A DNA stretch of 47,949 nucleotides from Bacteroides caecigallinarum (GTDB lineage Bacteria; Bacteroidota; Bacteroidia; Bacteroidales; Bacteroidaceae): assembly GCF_016901995.1 (NCBI RefSeq), contig NZ_JACJLE010000029.1, forward strand, positions 1 through 47,949, read 5' to 3'. The notes beneath the pieces were generated by a model, which ran no database searches, had not been told where the DNA came from, and saw only the letters and a list, made by a program, of their open reading frames with translations. The translations under genes and the position numbers were made by a program. Below, in pieces: positions 9,533 to 18,809 of this stretch (position 1 is the stretch's first letter; each line of letters begins with the position of its first letter).

Positions 9533-11560
9533 ATGATAATTTTTAAACGAATAAGTGTTTTCCTGACAATTTTTGTCTTGTTGGGATTGTGTGCTTGTAG
9601 TTCAAGCGATGGAGTTTCACAGGAAGGAGATGTTTGGTTTATTGAAAATAGTCATTTGAAAGTAACCATTCAACCTACCGGGGTATTGAACGTGTATGAT
9701 AAAAAAGGAAATCGGGAGTGGCAACAAGTAGCTTCAAAAGAAAAAAAAATAGAGAATGTTAGTGAAGTAAGTACTGCTGATAAATGGGCGATAGCATTCG
9801 AAACGGAAGTTAATAATTATCCGTTCTTAATAAAACTGAGTCTTCCAAAAGCCTCTGCAGACTTGGAGATAGAAGCTGATATGGAAAATCGTGATACTCC
9901 GATAGAGGATATTCCTTTTTTTGATCCGTTTTTGTTGGACTCGGAACATTGCTCCATAGCTGTAGCTGATTTCTGTAACGGGCATCTTTATCCAGCCGAT
10001 CTTCACCCGTTTCCGTATAAGCGTTATACTACCGCTTTATTGGACATGCCTTGGATAGGTGTATGTGATGCAAAAGAAGGACATGGATATGAGATTATAT
10101 TGGATACATCGGATGATGCATTCTTTGACATGATTCCCGTAAAGGTTGGAAAGCGTGAGATTGTTCTGCCCAAAGCGGGTTGGATATCCAGCAAAAAGCG
10201 TTTTGGATATGCACGCCGTCTTCTCTGTCATTTTGTTTCTGATGGCGGTTATGTAGCGTTGGCTAAATACTATCGAACTTATGCGCAAAAGCGCGGCTTG
10301 ATTGTCCCTTTCTCTGAGAAAGTAAAGAAAAACCCAAATCTGACACGCCTTTTTGGGGCAGTGGATGTATGGGGGCAACAATCAGTAGAATTTGCCAAAG
10401 AAGCAAAGAAAGCAGGCGTGGAAAAAATGATTATGAATGGTAACTCTACACCTGAAGAATTAAAAAGTATCAATGAATTGGGTTATTTGACAAGTTGTTA
10501 TGATGCATATCAGGATGTTTTTCAGGTAGAAGCTGATGGAAAAATTGATAGTGGACATGAATATTTGCCAGATAATATCGTATTGAAAGATGACAGTACT
10601 CGCATGTTAGCTTGGTGTACTTGGGATGGACATCAATCTATGAAACGTTGCCCAGTATTTTGGGAACGCACGGCTAAATTAGTGATTCCTGAAGTATTGT
10701 CTAAATATCCTTTCTTGTGTCGTTTCATAGATGTGACTACAGCCGAAGATTTGTACGAGTGTTACGATGAAAGGCATCCATTAACCCGTGCTGAAAAACG
10801 AGAGCTAGGTGTACGTCTTTTCGATTATATACGATCACAAGGTCTTGTAGTGGGCGGAGAACATGGTCGTTGGTGGGCTGCTCCTGTTATAGATTACGTA
10901 GAAGGTATGATGAGTGGAGGAACAGATAATTACGCTTGGGATGCTCCTTATCTCCGTCCGCCTATGAATAAGGAGGGCAATAAATGGGAGAAGTATGAGA
11001 CTTTGGGCATGAATCCCCAGTACCGTGTTCCTCTATGGGAACTTGTATTCCATGACTGCGTAGTATCCACTTGGTATTGGGGAGATGCTAATGATTTCTT
11101 AACATTGGCTGACCCGAAATTTACAGATATGAAGAATTGTTACAATATTTTGTATGGTACTATACCTTTGTTATGGGCGAACGAAGAAACTGGTGGTGCA
11201 GGACCTGCTAAACCTGGCTCTTGGGTGGCCAATCGTGAGCTTTTTTTGGAGACTTATCGTAACGTATGTAAACTGCATGAGGTGATTGCTGGACAGGAAA
11301 TGACAGTTCATGAATTTCTGACTTTGGACGGAATGGTACAGCGAACTTGTTTTGCTGATGGTACAGAGGTTGTGGTCAATTTTGGAGAGTCTGTTTACGA
11401 AGCTACTGTAGGTGGAAAAAAATATCAACTGCCTCAGTATGGATTTGCAGTAAAAGGTCCTAAAATAGAACAATCACGTGCATTGATAGATGGACAAATT
11501 GTAACAAATATTCATACCAATACATACAACTTTCAAGATTTTAAACAATGTAACAACTAG
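9533..11560 (+). CDS. Putative glycoside hydrolase lipoprotein (DUF5696-like)
   Basis: This 675-residue secreted lipoprotein has a signal with lipobox LGLCAC (about 1-22), a beta-rich N-terminal half (about 30-260) and a likely TIM-barrel catalytic half. I match it from memory to the DUF5696 family, which I take to be distantly related to GH101/GH129 alpha-N-acetylgalactosaminidases; that link needs checking. Plausible catalytic carboxylates are Asp400 in RFIDVTTAEDLYECYD and Glu443 in VVGGEHGRWW, both at the ends of predicted strands. Many conserved aromatics (WCTWDGHQ, STWYWGDAND, PLLWANEETGG) suit a sugar-binding cleft. It is the first enzyme after SusCD and lies 22 bases before a GH92 gene, so it should act on the same glycan. 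The exact linkage is unknown. Confidence 0.65.
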   Translation: MIIFKRISVFLTIFVLLGLCACSSSDGVSQEGDVWFIENSHLKVTIQPTGVLNVYDKKGNREWQQVASKEKKIENVSEVSTADKWAIAFETEVNNYPFLIKLSLPKASADLEIEADMENRDTPIEDIPFFDPFLLDSEHCSIAVADFCNGHLYPADLHPFPYKRYTTALLDMPWIGVCDAKEGHGYEIILDTSDDAFFDMIPVKVGKREIVLPKAGWISSKKRFGYARRLLCHFVSDGGYVALAKYYRTYAQKRGLIVPFSEKVKKNPNLTRLFGAVDVWGQQSVEFAKEAKKAGVEKMIMNGNSTPEELKSINELGYLTSCYDAYQDVFQVEADGKIDSGHEYLPDNIVLKDDSTRMLAWCTWDGHQSMKRCPVFWERTAKLVIPEVLSKYPFLCRFIDVTTAEDLYECYDERHPLTRAEKRELGVRLFDYIRSQGLVVGGEHGRWWAAPVIDYVEGMMSGGTDNYAWDAPYLRPPMNKEGNKWEKYETLGMNPQYRVPLWELVFHDCVVSTWYWGDANDFLTLADPKFTDMKNCYNILYGTIPLLWANEETGGAGPAKPGSWVANRELFLETYRNVCKLHEVIAGQEMTVHEFLTLDGMVQRTCFADGTEVVVNFGESVYEATVGGKKYQLPQYGFAVKGPKIEQSRALIDGQIVTNIHTNTYNFQDFKQCNN

Positions 11561-11582
11561 GAGAAATGTTTTATAATAATAG

Positions 11583-13763
11583 ATGAGATATATGAAATTT
11601 CAATTAGCTATTTGGGGATTTGTATGTTGTGTTTTGGCAGGGGGGGGCAACTTGCTCAAGGCTCAAAGTAATGTCGATTACGTCAATATGTTTATTGGTA
11701 GTACAGGTTCTCATAACACTGAATATGGAGGCACAACACCGGCAGTTAGCGAGCCTTTCGGAATGACACAATGGTGTGCAGCAACCCGTATAAACGGTAT
11801 TTCACGTACTGCATATAATTACAATGATACTCATTTACTGGGATTTGTAGCTACACATCAACCTGCTATTTGGATGGGCGACTATGGTTTTTTCACCTTA
11901 ATGCCACAAGTAGGAATATTGAATTTAGAACCAGAAAAACGAGCTGTAAAGATGGATCATGCACAAGAAATAGCTACACCATATTATTATAAGATAGGTT
12001 ATAATGATGTGCAAGGTCATGCTTTGAAGACTGAGTTTACTGCTACATCCCGTTGCTCTTTTTTCCGCTTCAATTATCCCTCTACCGAGAAAGCTATTCT
12101 ATTTTTGGAGGCTGGTCGGGAAAAAGAAGGGGGATCTATTGAAATCCTTCCGGACAAACAGGAGATTCGAATTTGTAACAAGGAGAGGCATGATAGTCAT
12201 TTAGGTCCTCGCTTATATAATTTTAAAGGATGTTATGTTCTGAAATTCTCACGTCCATTCAGTCAGTATGGCACTTGGAATGAGGTTAAAGTATCCGAGA
12301 TGCAGAGTAAGGAAGAGGGGGCACATGTCGGTGGATATATAGAATTTGAACTTGGTACAGAGGTTGTAGAAGTACGTATTGGTTCTTCTTTTATTGATTT
12401 TGAACAGGCTTCGGTCAATTTGGAAAAAGAAATTCCCGCATCTGTCAGTTTTGAACAAACTAAAAAGAAGGTGAAGGCGGCTTGGGAGTCCAATTTAGAT
12501 AAGATACGAATTAAAGGAGCAACCGATGATGATGCAACGATTTTTTATACAGCATTTTTTCGCACTATGCAATATCCACGTGAATTTTCTGAGTACGGCC
12601 GCTACTACAGCCCGTTTGATGACAAAATTCACAAAGGTATTTCATACAATGCGTATTCACTGTGGGATACATTTCGTGCGCAGCACCCTTGGCTTCAATT
12701 GACACAGTCTCAACGGGTAGATGATATGATTACAGCGCTGATACAAATGTATAATGAAGGTGGCTGGCTACCTAAATGGCCTAATCCTTCTTACACAAAC
12801 ATCATGATTGGTACACATGCTGATGCTGTTATTGCTGATGCGTATGTCAACGGATTTCGTAATTATGATGTAGAAAAAGCTTATGAAGCTATCCGCAAGG
12901 ATGCTTTTCAAGCACCACGTGATGACTATCGTTGGGGAGACAGACATTATTGGAACGGTTCATACGAGGCTCGTGGAGGTCTGAAAGAGTATTTGGATTT
13001 AGGTTATGTTGCTGCAGACAAGACAACAGAGTCTGTATCACGCACATTGGAGTTTGCTATGGATGATTATTGTGTAGCCCAAATGGCAAAAAAACTGGGA
13101 CATGAGGAAGATTATCATATCTTAATGAAACGCTCACGCAACTATTTGAATCTGTACAATCCACAGACAGGTTTTTTTCAAGCACGACATAGTAATGGTA
13201 GCTGGGCAGATATAGAAGAGGGATTTACTGAAGGTGGACGCTGGACATACCGTTTCTGCGTTATGCAAAATATACCTGATCTGATTCATCTTCTGGGTGG
13301 GGAGGATGTATTTTGTAAGGAGCTAGACAAAAACTTTGATGAAGGGCATTATCGTCATGATAATGAACCCGGACATCATTTCGCTTACTTATATGATTGT
13401 TGTGGCAAGCTTGATAAAGTGCAGAACCGTATTCCAATGATAATAAAACAACATTACAAGAATAAGCCTGATGGTTTATCTGGTAATGACGATTGTGGAC
13501 AAATGTCAGCTTGGTATCTATTCAGTTCATTGGGCTTTTATCCGCTTACTCCGGCATCAGGTGAGTATGCATTGGGTATACCTCATTTTAAAGAGATAAT
13601 CCTGCAGCTACGAGATGGTAAGAAATTGTTAATCAAAGCTCCAGAATTGAATAAAAAAGATTACTTATTGCGAGTGTATTGGAATGGAAAACTTTTGGAA
13701 AAGCCTTTTATCTCTATTCAAGATATTTTTAAAGGTGGAGTACTAGAGTTTTGTTCTGAATAA
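11583..13763 (+). CDS. GH92 family exo-alpha-mannosidase-like enzyme
   Basis: This 726-residue secreted enzyme belongs to GH92, calcium-dependent inverting exo-alpha-mannosidases. It has a signal peptide (about 1-28), the N-terminal beta-sandwich with the family opening VNMFIGSTGSHNTEYGGTTP, and the (alpha/alpha)6 barrel. The family catalytic-base motif is intact as GNDDCGQMSAW (residues 634-644). The acid region reads EGFTEGGRWTYRF, keeping the Glu. The block after it reads MQNIPDL instead of the WFVPHD usual in mannose-specific members, so linkage or sugar specificity may differ from the second GH92 in this locus. It lies 22 bases after the DUF5696-like gene and 23 before GH97. Confidence 0.9.
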   Translation: MRYMKFQLAIWGFVCCVLAGGGNLLKAQSNVDYVNMFIGSTGSHNTEYGGTTPAVSEPFGMTQWCAATRINGISRTAYNYNDTHLLGFVATHQPAIWMGDYGFFTLMPQVGILNLEPEKRAVKMDHAQEIATPYYYKIGYNDVQGHALKTEFTATSRCSFFRFNYPSTEKAILFLEAGREKEGGSIEILPDKQEIRICNKERHDSHLGPRLYNFKGCYVLKFSRPFSQYGTWNEVKVSEMQSKEEGAHVGGYIEFELGTEVVEVRIGSSFIDFEQASVNLEKEIPASVSFEQTKKKVKAAWESNLDKIRIKGATDDDATIFYTAFFRTMQYPREFSEYGRYYSPFDDKIHKGISYNAYSLWDTFRAQHPWLQLTQSQRVDDMITALIQMYNEGGWLPKWPNPSYTNIMIGTHADAVIADAYVNGFRNYDVEKAYEAIRKDAFQAPRDDYRWGDRHYWNGSYEARGGLKEYLDLGYVAADKTTESVSRTLEFAMDDYCVAQMAKKLGHEEDYHILMKRSRNYLNLYNPQTGFFQARHSNGSWADIEEGFTEGGRWTYRFCVMQNIPDLIHLLGGEDVFCKELDKNFDEGHYRHDNEPGHHFAYLYDCCGKLDKVQNRIPMIIKQHYKNKPDGLSGNDDCGQMSAWYLFSSLGFYPLTPASGEYALGIPHFKEIILQLRDGKKLLIKAPELNKKDYLLRVYWNGKLLEKPFISIQDIFKGGVLEFCSE

Positions 13764-13786
13764 TAATCAATTAAATATATTAAATA

Positions 13787-15721
13787 ATGAGATATTACTT
13801 ATTACTACTATTTCAGATATATATCTGTATTTTAGCATTTGTTGTAACAGGATGTTCCTCTTCCCTTGTATCGAATACGGTCAAATCTCCGGATGGAAAG
13901 TTAGAGTTTACTATTTATAAAAGTGAAAAAGGTGAACCTGTTTATGCTTTTAAAGCTAATAATAAACAGTTGATTAACAATTCATCATTGGGTATTAAAT
14001 TTAAGAATAACAATGTTTTAACAATTACTGAATGTAGTATTGAAGAGACTAATGAACGTCAAGTACGGGATATTTGGAAACCAGTATGGGGAAAGAGAGC
14101 TATAGTAAATGATCATTTTAATGAAAAGACTTTCACGATAAGTAGTACGGCCGTGGATGGCTTGGAGAAACTTCTTGTAGTAGTTCGTGTTTACAATGAT
14201 GGAGTTGCTTTTCGTTATGAGATTCCTACCGGGAATAGTAAACTAGAAAGAGAGCCTATGGAATGTACTACATATAACTTTGCTGATGATTATACTGCAT
14301 GGAGCTATAATGGCGAAGAACATAATATTGGTCCTGAAAAGCTTACAGATAGTAACGGTGAGAGACTTCCGGTTGTTACAATTAAAGCTGATGACCATAA
14401 TTATATGGCTCTTCATGAGGCTTATTTGCAAGAAGGAGAACCGTTGCGTTTATTCTCGAAAAAGGGTGAGATAGCCTATTCTGTAATATCTACACCAGGA
14501 AAGTTACATCCAAATTATAGTTCAGCATGGCGTGTTATCATGTATGGCACCACTCCTGGTACATTGGTAGATTCTCATCTTGTAGAGTTACTTAATCCTG
14601 AACCAGATCCTAAATATGATTTTTCATGGGTAAAACCGGGTATTGCTTTATGGGATTGGCGTATGAATGGTGCAGAAATAGATGGGTTTAGATATGAGAT
14701 GTCTTATCCTTCTTGGGTTCGTGCTGTGGACTTTGCGGCTGAACAAGGATTTGCCTATCTTGTATTGGATGCTAACTGGTATGGTCCTGAATTTGCCACA
14801 GATTCTGATCCTATTAATGGTGATAAGGCGAATGATGTACGTAGACTTATAGAATATGGTAAACAAAAGGGTGTAGGTATTTGGTTGTATTTAAATGATG
14901 TTGGAGGAAAACAATATCCCATTGAAGAAACTTTGAAACAATATAGAAAATGGGGAGCTGTCGGTGTAAAATATGGTTTTATGACCGGTACTCAAGAAGA
15001 AAAAAATAAATGGACACAAACTGTAACGCGTCTGTGTGCCGAGAATCATTTATTGGTAGACTACCACGATAATCCAGTTCACCCTTATGGACAAATGCGG
15101 ACATGGCCTAATGCTGTTACCAGAGAATACTGTCATGCGCAATTGGACGGTTATCATGTGTTTGTTCCGGAAACTTTCTGTACTTCCGTATTTGTGAATA
15201 TGCTAGCAGGTCCGCTGGATATGAACAACGGTATGTTTGATTTACGCCCGGGAAAAACGACTCGTGTAGATTGTAACTTGCCTGTTCCTTCAACTGTAAC
15301 ATCTGAGGCGGCTAGAACATTGATCACCTTCTCAGGTGTAACCATTCTTCCAGATATACCTGAATATTATAAGAAATATCCCGAGTTACTTCGCTTTATC
15401 AGTGCACAGAAGATGCCCTGGGTAGAAAGTAAGACTTTGGCTGGCGAAATTGGAGAATATATTGTTATGATGCGTCAAACCCAGGAATCTTGGCTAATAG
15501 GTGCAGTTACCAATGAATTGGCACGCACAGTAGAAATTCCTTTGTCTTTCTTACCTAAAGGAAAATTTATTGCACAGATAACCAAAGATGGTGAAGATGC
15601 ACACTATTTCGTTAATCGTGAATCTTACCAATCCGTTGAAGAAAGTGTGGATTGTAACACTGTGCTAAAACTAGAGCTTGCAGCAGGAGGTGGAGCTTGT
15701 GTGCTGATTCAAGAAAAATGA
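13787..15721 (+). CDS. GH97 family alpha-glycosidase (SusB-like fold)
   Basis: This 644-residue secreted lipoprotein (lipobox near VVTGCSS) belongs to GH97, which holds inverting alpha-glucosidases such as SusB and retaining alpha-galactosidases. The N-terminal beta-sandwich opens with VKSPDGKLEFTIYKSEKGEP. The TIM barrel starts near PGIALWDWRMNG. The family block RTWPNAVTREY keeps the expected acid, Glu447. At the nucleophile position of retaining members the sequence is K-Y-G (Gly397), which argues against the retaining type. At the base position of SusB-type members I see His-Asp (Asp428) rather than His-Glu. So it fits neither textbook subgroup cleanly. It lies between two GH92 genes and probably removes an alpha-linked Glc or Gal, or a modified sugar, from the same glycan. 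Confidence 0.88.
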   Translation: MRYYLLLLFQIYICILAFVVTGCSSSLVSNTVKSPDGKLEFTIYKSEKGEPVYAFKANNKQLINNSSLGIKFKNNNVLTITECSIEETNERQVRDIWKPVWGKRAIVNDHFNEKTFTISSTAVDGLEKLLVVVRVYNDGVAFRYEIPTGNSKLEREPMECTTYNFADDYTAWSYNGEEHNIGPEKLTDSNGERLPVVTIKADDHNYMALHEAYLQEGEPLRLFSKKGEIAYSVISTPGKLHPNYSSAWRVIMYGTTPGTLVDSHLVELLNPEPDPKYDFSWVKPGIALWDWRMNGAEIDGFRYEMSYPSWVRAVDFAAEQGFAYLVLDANWYGPEFATDSDPINGDKANDVRRLIEYGKQKGVGIWLYLNDVGGKQYPIEETLKQYRKWGAVGVKYGFMTGTQEEKNKWTQTVTRLCAENHLLVDYHDNPVHPYGQMRTWPNAVTREYCHAQLDGYHVFVPETFCTSVFVNMLAGPLDMNNGMFDLRPGKTTRVDCNLPVPSTVTSEAARTLITFSGVTILPDIPEYYKKYPELLRFISAQKMPWVESKTLAGEIGEYIVMMRQTQESWLIGAVTNELARTVEIPLSFLPKGKFIAQITKDGEDAHYFVNRESYQSVEESVDCNTVLKLELAAGGGACVLIQEK

Positions 15722-15758
15722 TAAAAGGTATCACAATTTGTCTTTGATTAGAATATTA

Positions 15759-18068
15759 ATGAGGATATACAACAGAAAGTGGAAAGTAATCTTGTTCTGG
15801 ACAGGAGTCTTGTGTTATGCTTGTTGCGGAACAGAAAGTGACAAGGAATTGGTCGGGTATGTAAATCCATTTATTGGGGCTAGTACGAATACCGAGGCTG
15901 CGGGAGCCTTTCATGGACTAGGGAAAACCTTTCCTGGGGCGACTTACCCGTTTGGTGCGGTACAAATAAGCCCCAATACAATTACGGGAGGAGACAATGG
16001 TTCAGGATATAGCTATGAACATCAAACTATTGAAGGATTTGCTTTTACCCAAATGAGTGGTGTGGGATGGTATGGAGACCTTGGTAATTTGTTAGTAATG
16101 CCAACGGTAGGTAAAATGTATACTAATTCTGGAAAAGAGAATGGAGTGAAGGGTTATCGCACTCGGTATGATAAGGCATCCGAGAAGGCTTCTGCTGGTT
16201 ATTATAGTGTATATTTGCCCGATTATGGTGTACAAACAGAGGCTACGGTTATGGAGCATAGTGGTATGCTACGTTTTACTTATCCGAAGAGTAAGGAATC
16301 TCGAATACAGATAGACTTGGCTCGTCGTGTTGGTGGCACGTCTACCTTCCAATTTGTAAAGGTAATTGATGAGTACACAATCGAAGGCAGTATGGAATGT
16401 ACACCAGAAGGTGGTGGTTGGGGAAACGGGGATGGTAATGCCAAATATACAGTCTATTTCCATGCTCAGTTTTCAAAGCCGTTGACGGATTATGGATTCT
16501 GGAATGTTGAAATTCCTGAAGGAATTTCGCGCAAACGTGAATTTGTAGAAAGCTCTCAATTTCAAAAACTTACATCACAAGCACAGATTATACAAGATAA
16601 AAAAGAATTCCAAGGAAAGCACATCGGATTCTTTGCTAACTTTGAGACAAAGGAAAATGAACAGATTTTGTTTAAATCCGGGATTTCTTTCGTCAGTATA
16701 GAAGGGGCACGTAAAAATCTAGAGCAAGAAATTGCGGACTGGAATTTTGATGTCGTAAAGGAGGCTACTAAAAAGCAATGGAATGATATGCTGGCAACTA
16801 TCCGAGTAAAAGGTGGTACGGAAGAACAAAAGCGTATCTTTTATACAGCTCTATATCATACAATGATTGATCCTAGAAATTTTACAGATGTAGACGGACA
16901 TTATATTGGAGGAGATGGAAAGATACATACATCGATTGGCTTTACTAAACGGACCGTGTTTAGCGGTTGGGATGTATTTCGCAGTCAAATGCCTTTACAA
17001 AGCATCATAAATCCCGAAGTGGTTAATGACCTGCTGATGTCTTTGACGACCTTAGCTGAAGAAAGTGGTAATCACTATTATGAGCGCTTTGAGCTCCTGA
17101 ATGCATATAGTGGGTGTATGTTGGGTAATCCTGCGCTTTCAGTATTGGCCGATGCGTGGGTAAAGGGTATATTTAAAGGAGATAAGGAAAAGGCTTATAC
17201 CTACGCTGACAATACAGCACGCCTTTTTGGCAATACTGAGCGAGGCTATACCCCTTATAGTATTTCAAAAACCTTAGAGTATGCTTATACGGAATGGTGT
17301 ATGGCACGTATGGCCATAGATTTAGGCAAAACAGAGGATATGGTTAAGTATTTGAAACTTTCCCGTTCCTATAAGAATTTGTACGATAAGGAAAAACATG
17401 CCTTCCGTCCGAGAAAAGAAGACGGTTCGTTTATAAAATGGCCCCAAAGAGGAAAATTGCAGGAAGGGTATGGTTGTACTGAGTGCAATGAACTGCAACA
17501 AGGTTGGTTTGTACCGCACGACATAGAAGGTATGGTAGAGTTGATGGGAGGTATTCAGCAAACTGTAGCTGATCTGGATAGTATGTTTGCACATACACCT
17601 CACAATTTTTTGTGGAATGTATATTACAATCATGCCAACGAACCAGTTCATCATGTTCCCTTTTTATATAATAGATTGGGAGAACCTTGGAAAACACAAT
17701 ATTGGTCTAGGTTTATTTGCGAACACGCTTACCATGATAAAGTGGAGGGATTGGTAGGTAACGAAGATGCCGGACAAATGTCTGCATGGTATGTATTATC
17801 GGCATGTGGTTTGTATCCTATTTGTCCTGGAGATACTCGTTATGAGATAACTTCTCCGTTGTTTAACGAGATAACAATTAAGTTAGGAAATAACAAAACA
17901 TTTGTCATCAAAGCACACAATAATTCAACCTCTAATATTTATATACAGTCTGCTTATTTGAATGGAAAGGAATACTCTCAATGTTACTTGGATTATCAAG
18001 ATATTATGAATGGAGGAGTATTGGTATTGGAAATGGGAGATACTCCTAATATGCATTGGGGTGTCTAG
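15759..18068 (+). CDS. GH92 family exo-alpha-mannosidase (second copy)
   Basis: This 769-residue secreted enzyme is exported through a lipoprotein-like signal (about 1-25, LCYACC). I chose the ATG at 15759 over an upstream TTG at 15738 because it places the basic stretch and hydrophobic core correctly. The opening VGYVNPFIGASTNTE, the GGDNGSGYSYEHQTIEGF block and the catalytic motif GNEDAGQMSAW (residues 667-677) identify GH92. Unlike the first copy it keeps the QQGWFVPHDIEGM block that contacts the -1 mannose in characterised members, so alpha-mannosidase activity is well supported. It is only distantly similar to the first copy, so they are not a recent duplication. It is the last intact gene of the PUL. 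Confidence 0.93.
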   Translation: MRIYNRKWKVILFWTGVLCYACCGTESDKELVGYVNPFIGASTNTEAAGAFHGLGKTFPGATYPFGAVQISPNTITGGDNGSGYSYEHQTIEGFAFTQMSGVGWYGDLGNLLVMPTVGKMYTNSGKENGVKGYRTRYDKASEKASAGYYSVYLPDYGVQTEATVMEHSGMLRFTYPKSKESRIQIDLARRVGGTSTFQFVKVIDEYTIEGSMECTPEGGGWGNGDGNAKYTVYFHAQFSKPLTDYGFWNVEIPEGISRKREFVESSQFQKLTSQAQIIQDKKEFQGKHIGFFANFETKENEQILFKSGISFVSIEGARKNLEQEIADWNFDVVKEATKKQWNDMLATIRVKGGTEEQKRIFYTALYHTMIDPRNFTDVDGHYIGGDGKIHTSIGFTKRTVFSGWDVFRSQMPLQSIINPEVVNDLLMSLTTLAEESGNHYYERFELLNAYSGCMLGNPALSVLADAWVKGIFKGDKEKAYTYADNTARLFGNTERGYTPYSISKTLEYAYTEWCMARMAIDLGKTEDMVKYLKLSRSYKNLYDKEKHAFRPRKEDGSFIKWPQRGKLQEGYGCTECNELQQGWFVPHDIEGMVELMGGIQQTVADLDSMFAHTPHNFLWNVYYNHANEPVHHVPFLYNRLGEPWKTQYWSRFICEHAYHDKVEGLVGNEDAGQMSAWYVLSACGLYPICPGDTRYEITSPLFNEITIKLGNNKTFVIKAHNNSTSNIYIQSAYLNGKEYSQCYLDYQDIMNGGVLVLEMGDTPNMHWGV

Positions 18069-18095
18069 AGTTGTATTTCTGATGTATGAGGGTGT

Positions 18096-18140
18096 AACGA
18101 AGGATCTCTTTTCTTGTATTTAGGAAACAGGTCCTTCGTT
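18096..18140 (+). terminator. Stem-loop terminator after the PUL
   Basis: AACGAAGGA (18096-18104) pairs with TCCTTCGTT (18132-18140), followed by a T-rich run (ATTGTTTCTATTTC). It lies just after the last GH92 gene and probably ends the PUL transcript. Confidence 0.65.
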
Positions 18141-18221
18141 ATTGTTTCTATTTCTATATTGAACTTATAATAACTATAATTGAAAGATTATATAGGGTTG
18201 TAAAATAGGAAAAATCATAGC

Positions 18222-18436
18222 ATGAAAAAATAGCATTAAGAAGGATTATGGTTTTTCTTATGGGAAATGCGATGACACTAACATTGTTTGCAGGTCAAGA
18301 TAATGTGGCTCCCTTGGCAAAAGTGTCTGTTTCAGATGTACTTGATATCGGATTTGATGTTTATAATTTGGTTGATGACAAGTTATGTATGATAATGAAT
18401 GAGAATGGAAATGCGATATATTGTACCTTGGGGTGA
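18222..18436 (+). pseudogene. Frameshifted remnant of a secreted, F5/8-type C-like protein
   Basis: The ATG at 18222 runs into a stop after MKK because the following A run is six long. With one extra A it would read a perfect signal peptide, MKKIALRRIMVFLMG, continuing into AMTLTLFAGQDNVAPLAKV. The part open now (from the ATG at 18248) continues VSVSDVLDIGFDVYNLVDDK. This resembles the start of a discoidin (F5/8 type C) module in many Bacteroides PUL enzymes. After about 70 residues the frame ends and no further homologous sequence is visible, so both the poly-A tract and the 3' part are lost. It was probably another enzyme or binding protein of the PUL. Confidence 0.6.
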
Positions 18437-18809
18437 ATACATTTGCCATGGGCTATCAGGGAATTGGAAGATGAAATAGATGTTTTATCGTTGTTCTCTT
18501 CTGTAATTCATTTTTTTTAAGACATTTACCCAAAATGCTGTCAGTCAATAGCTTTGCAACATTTTTCAGTAATTTCATTTTTATTCGTGTTTTTTTGAGA
18601 ATTATCTTTGCTATGTAATGATAGCTTAGACAAGCGAAAGTCGATATGTGACAAAAAGCCAGTTTTCAGTTACTAAATCGTTACACCTGAAAAATAGAAC
18701 TGAATTAGAACGTTGATCCATAAGGATTTTTGGGGGAAAGGTTTATAATCTCTGTCTCTCCGCGATAAACATTGAAAATCAATAGTTTATAGCAGTTGCA
18801 CCCAATTCT
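18437..18809. other. Intergenic region without recognisable gene
   Basis: This stretch lies between the PUL remnant and the 3' end of the MATE gene. I see no open frame of interest, no clear promoter and no repeat; it may hold more decay of the truncated PUL gene. Confidence 0.5.
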
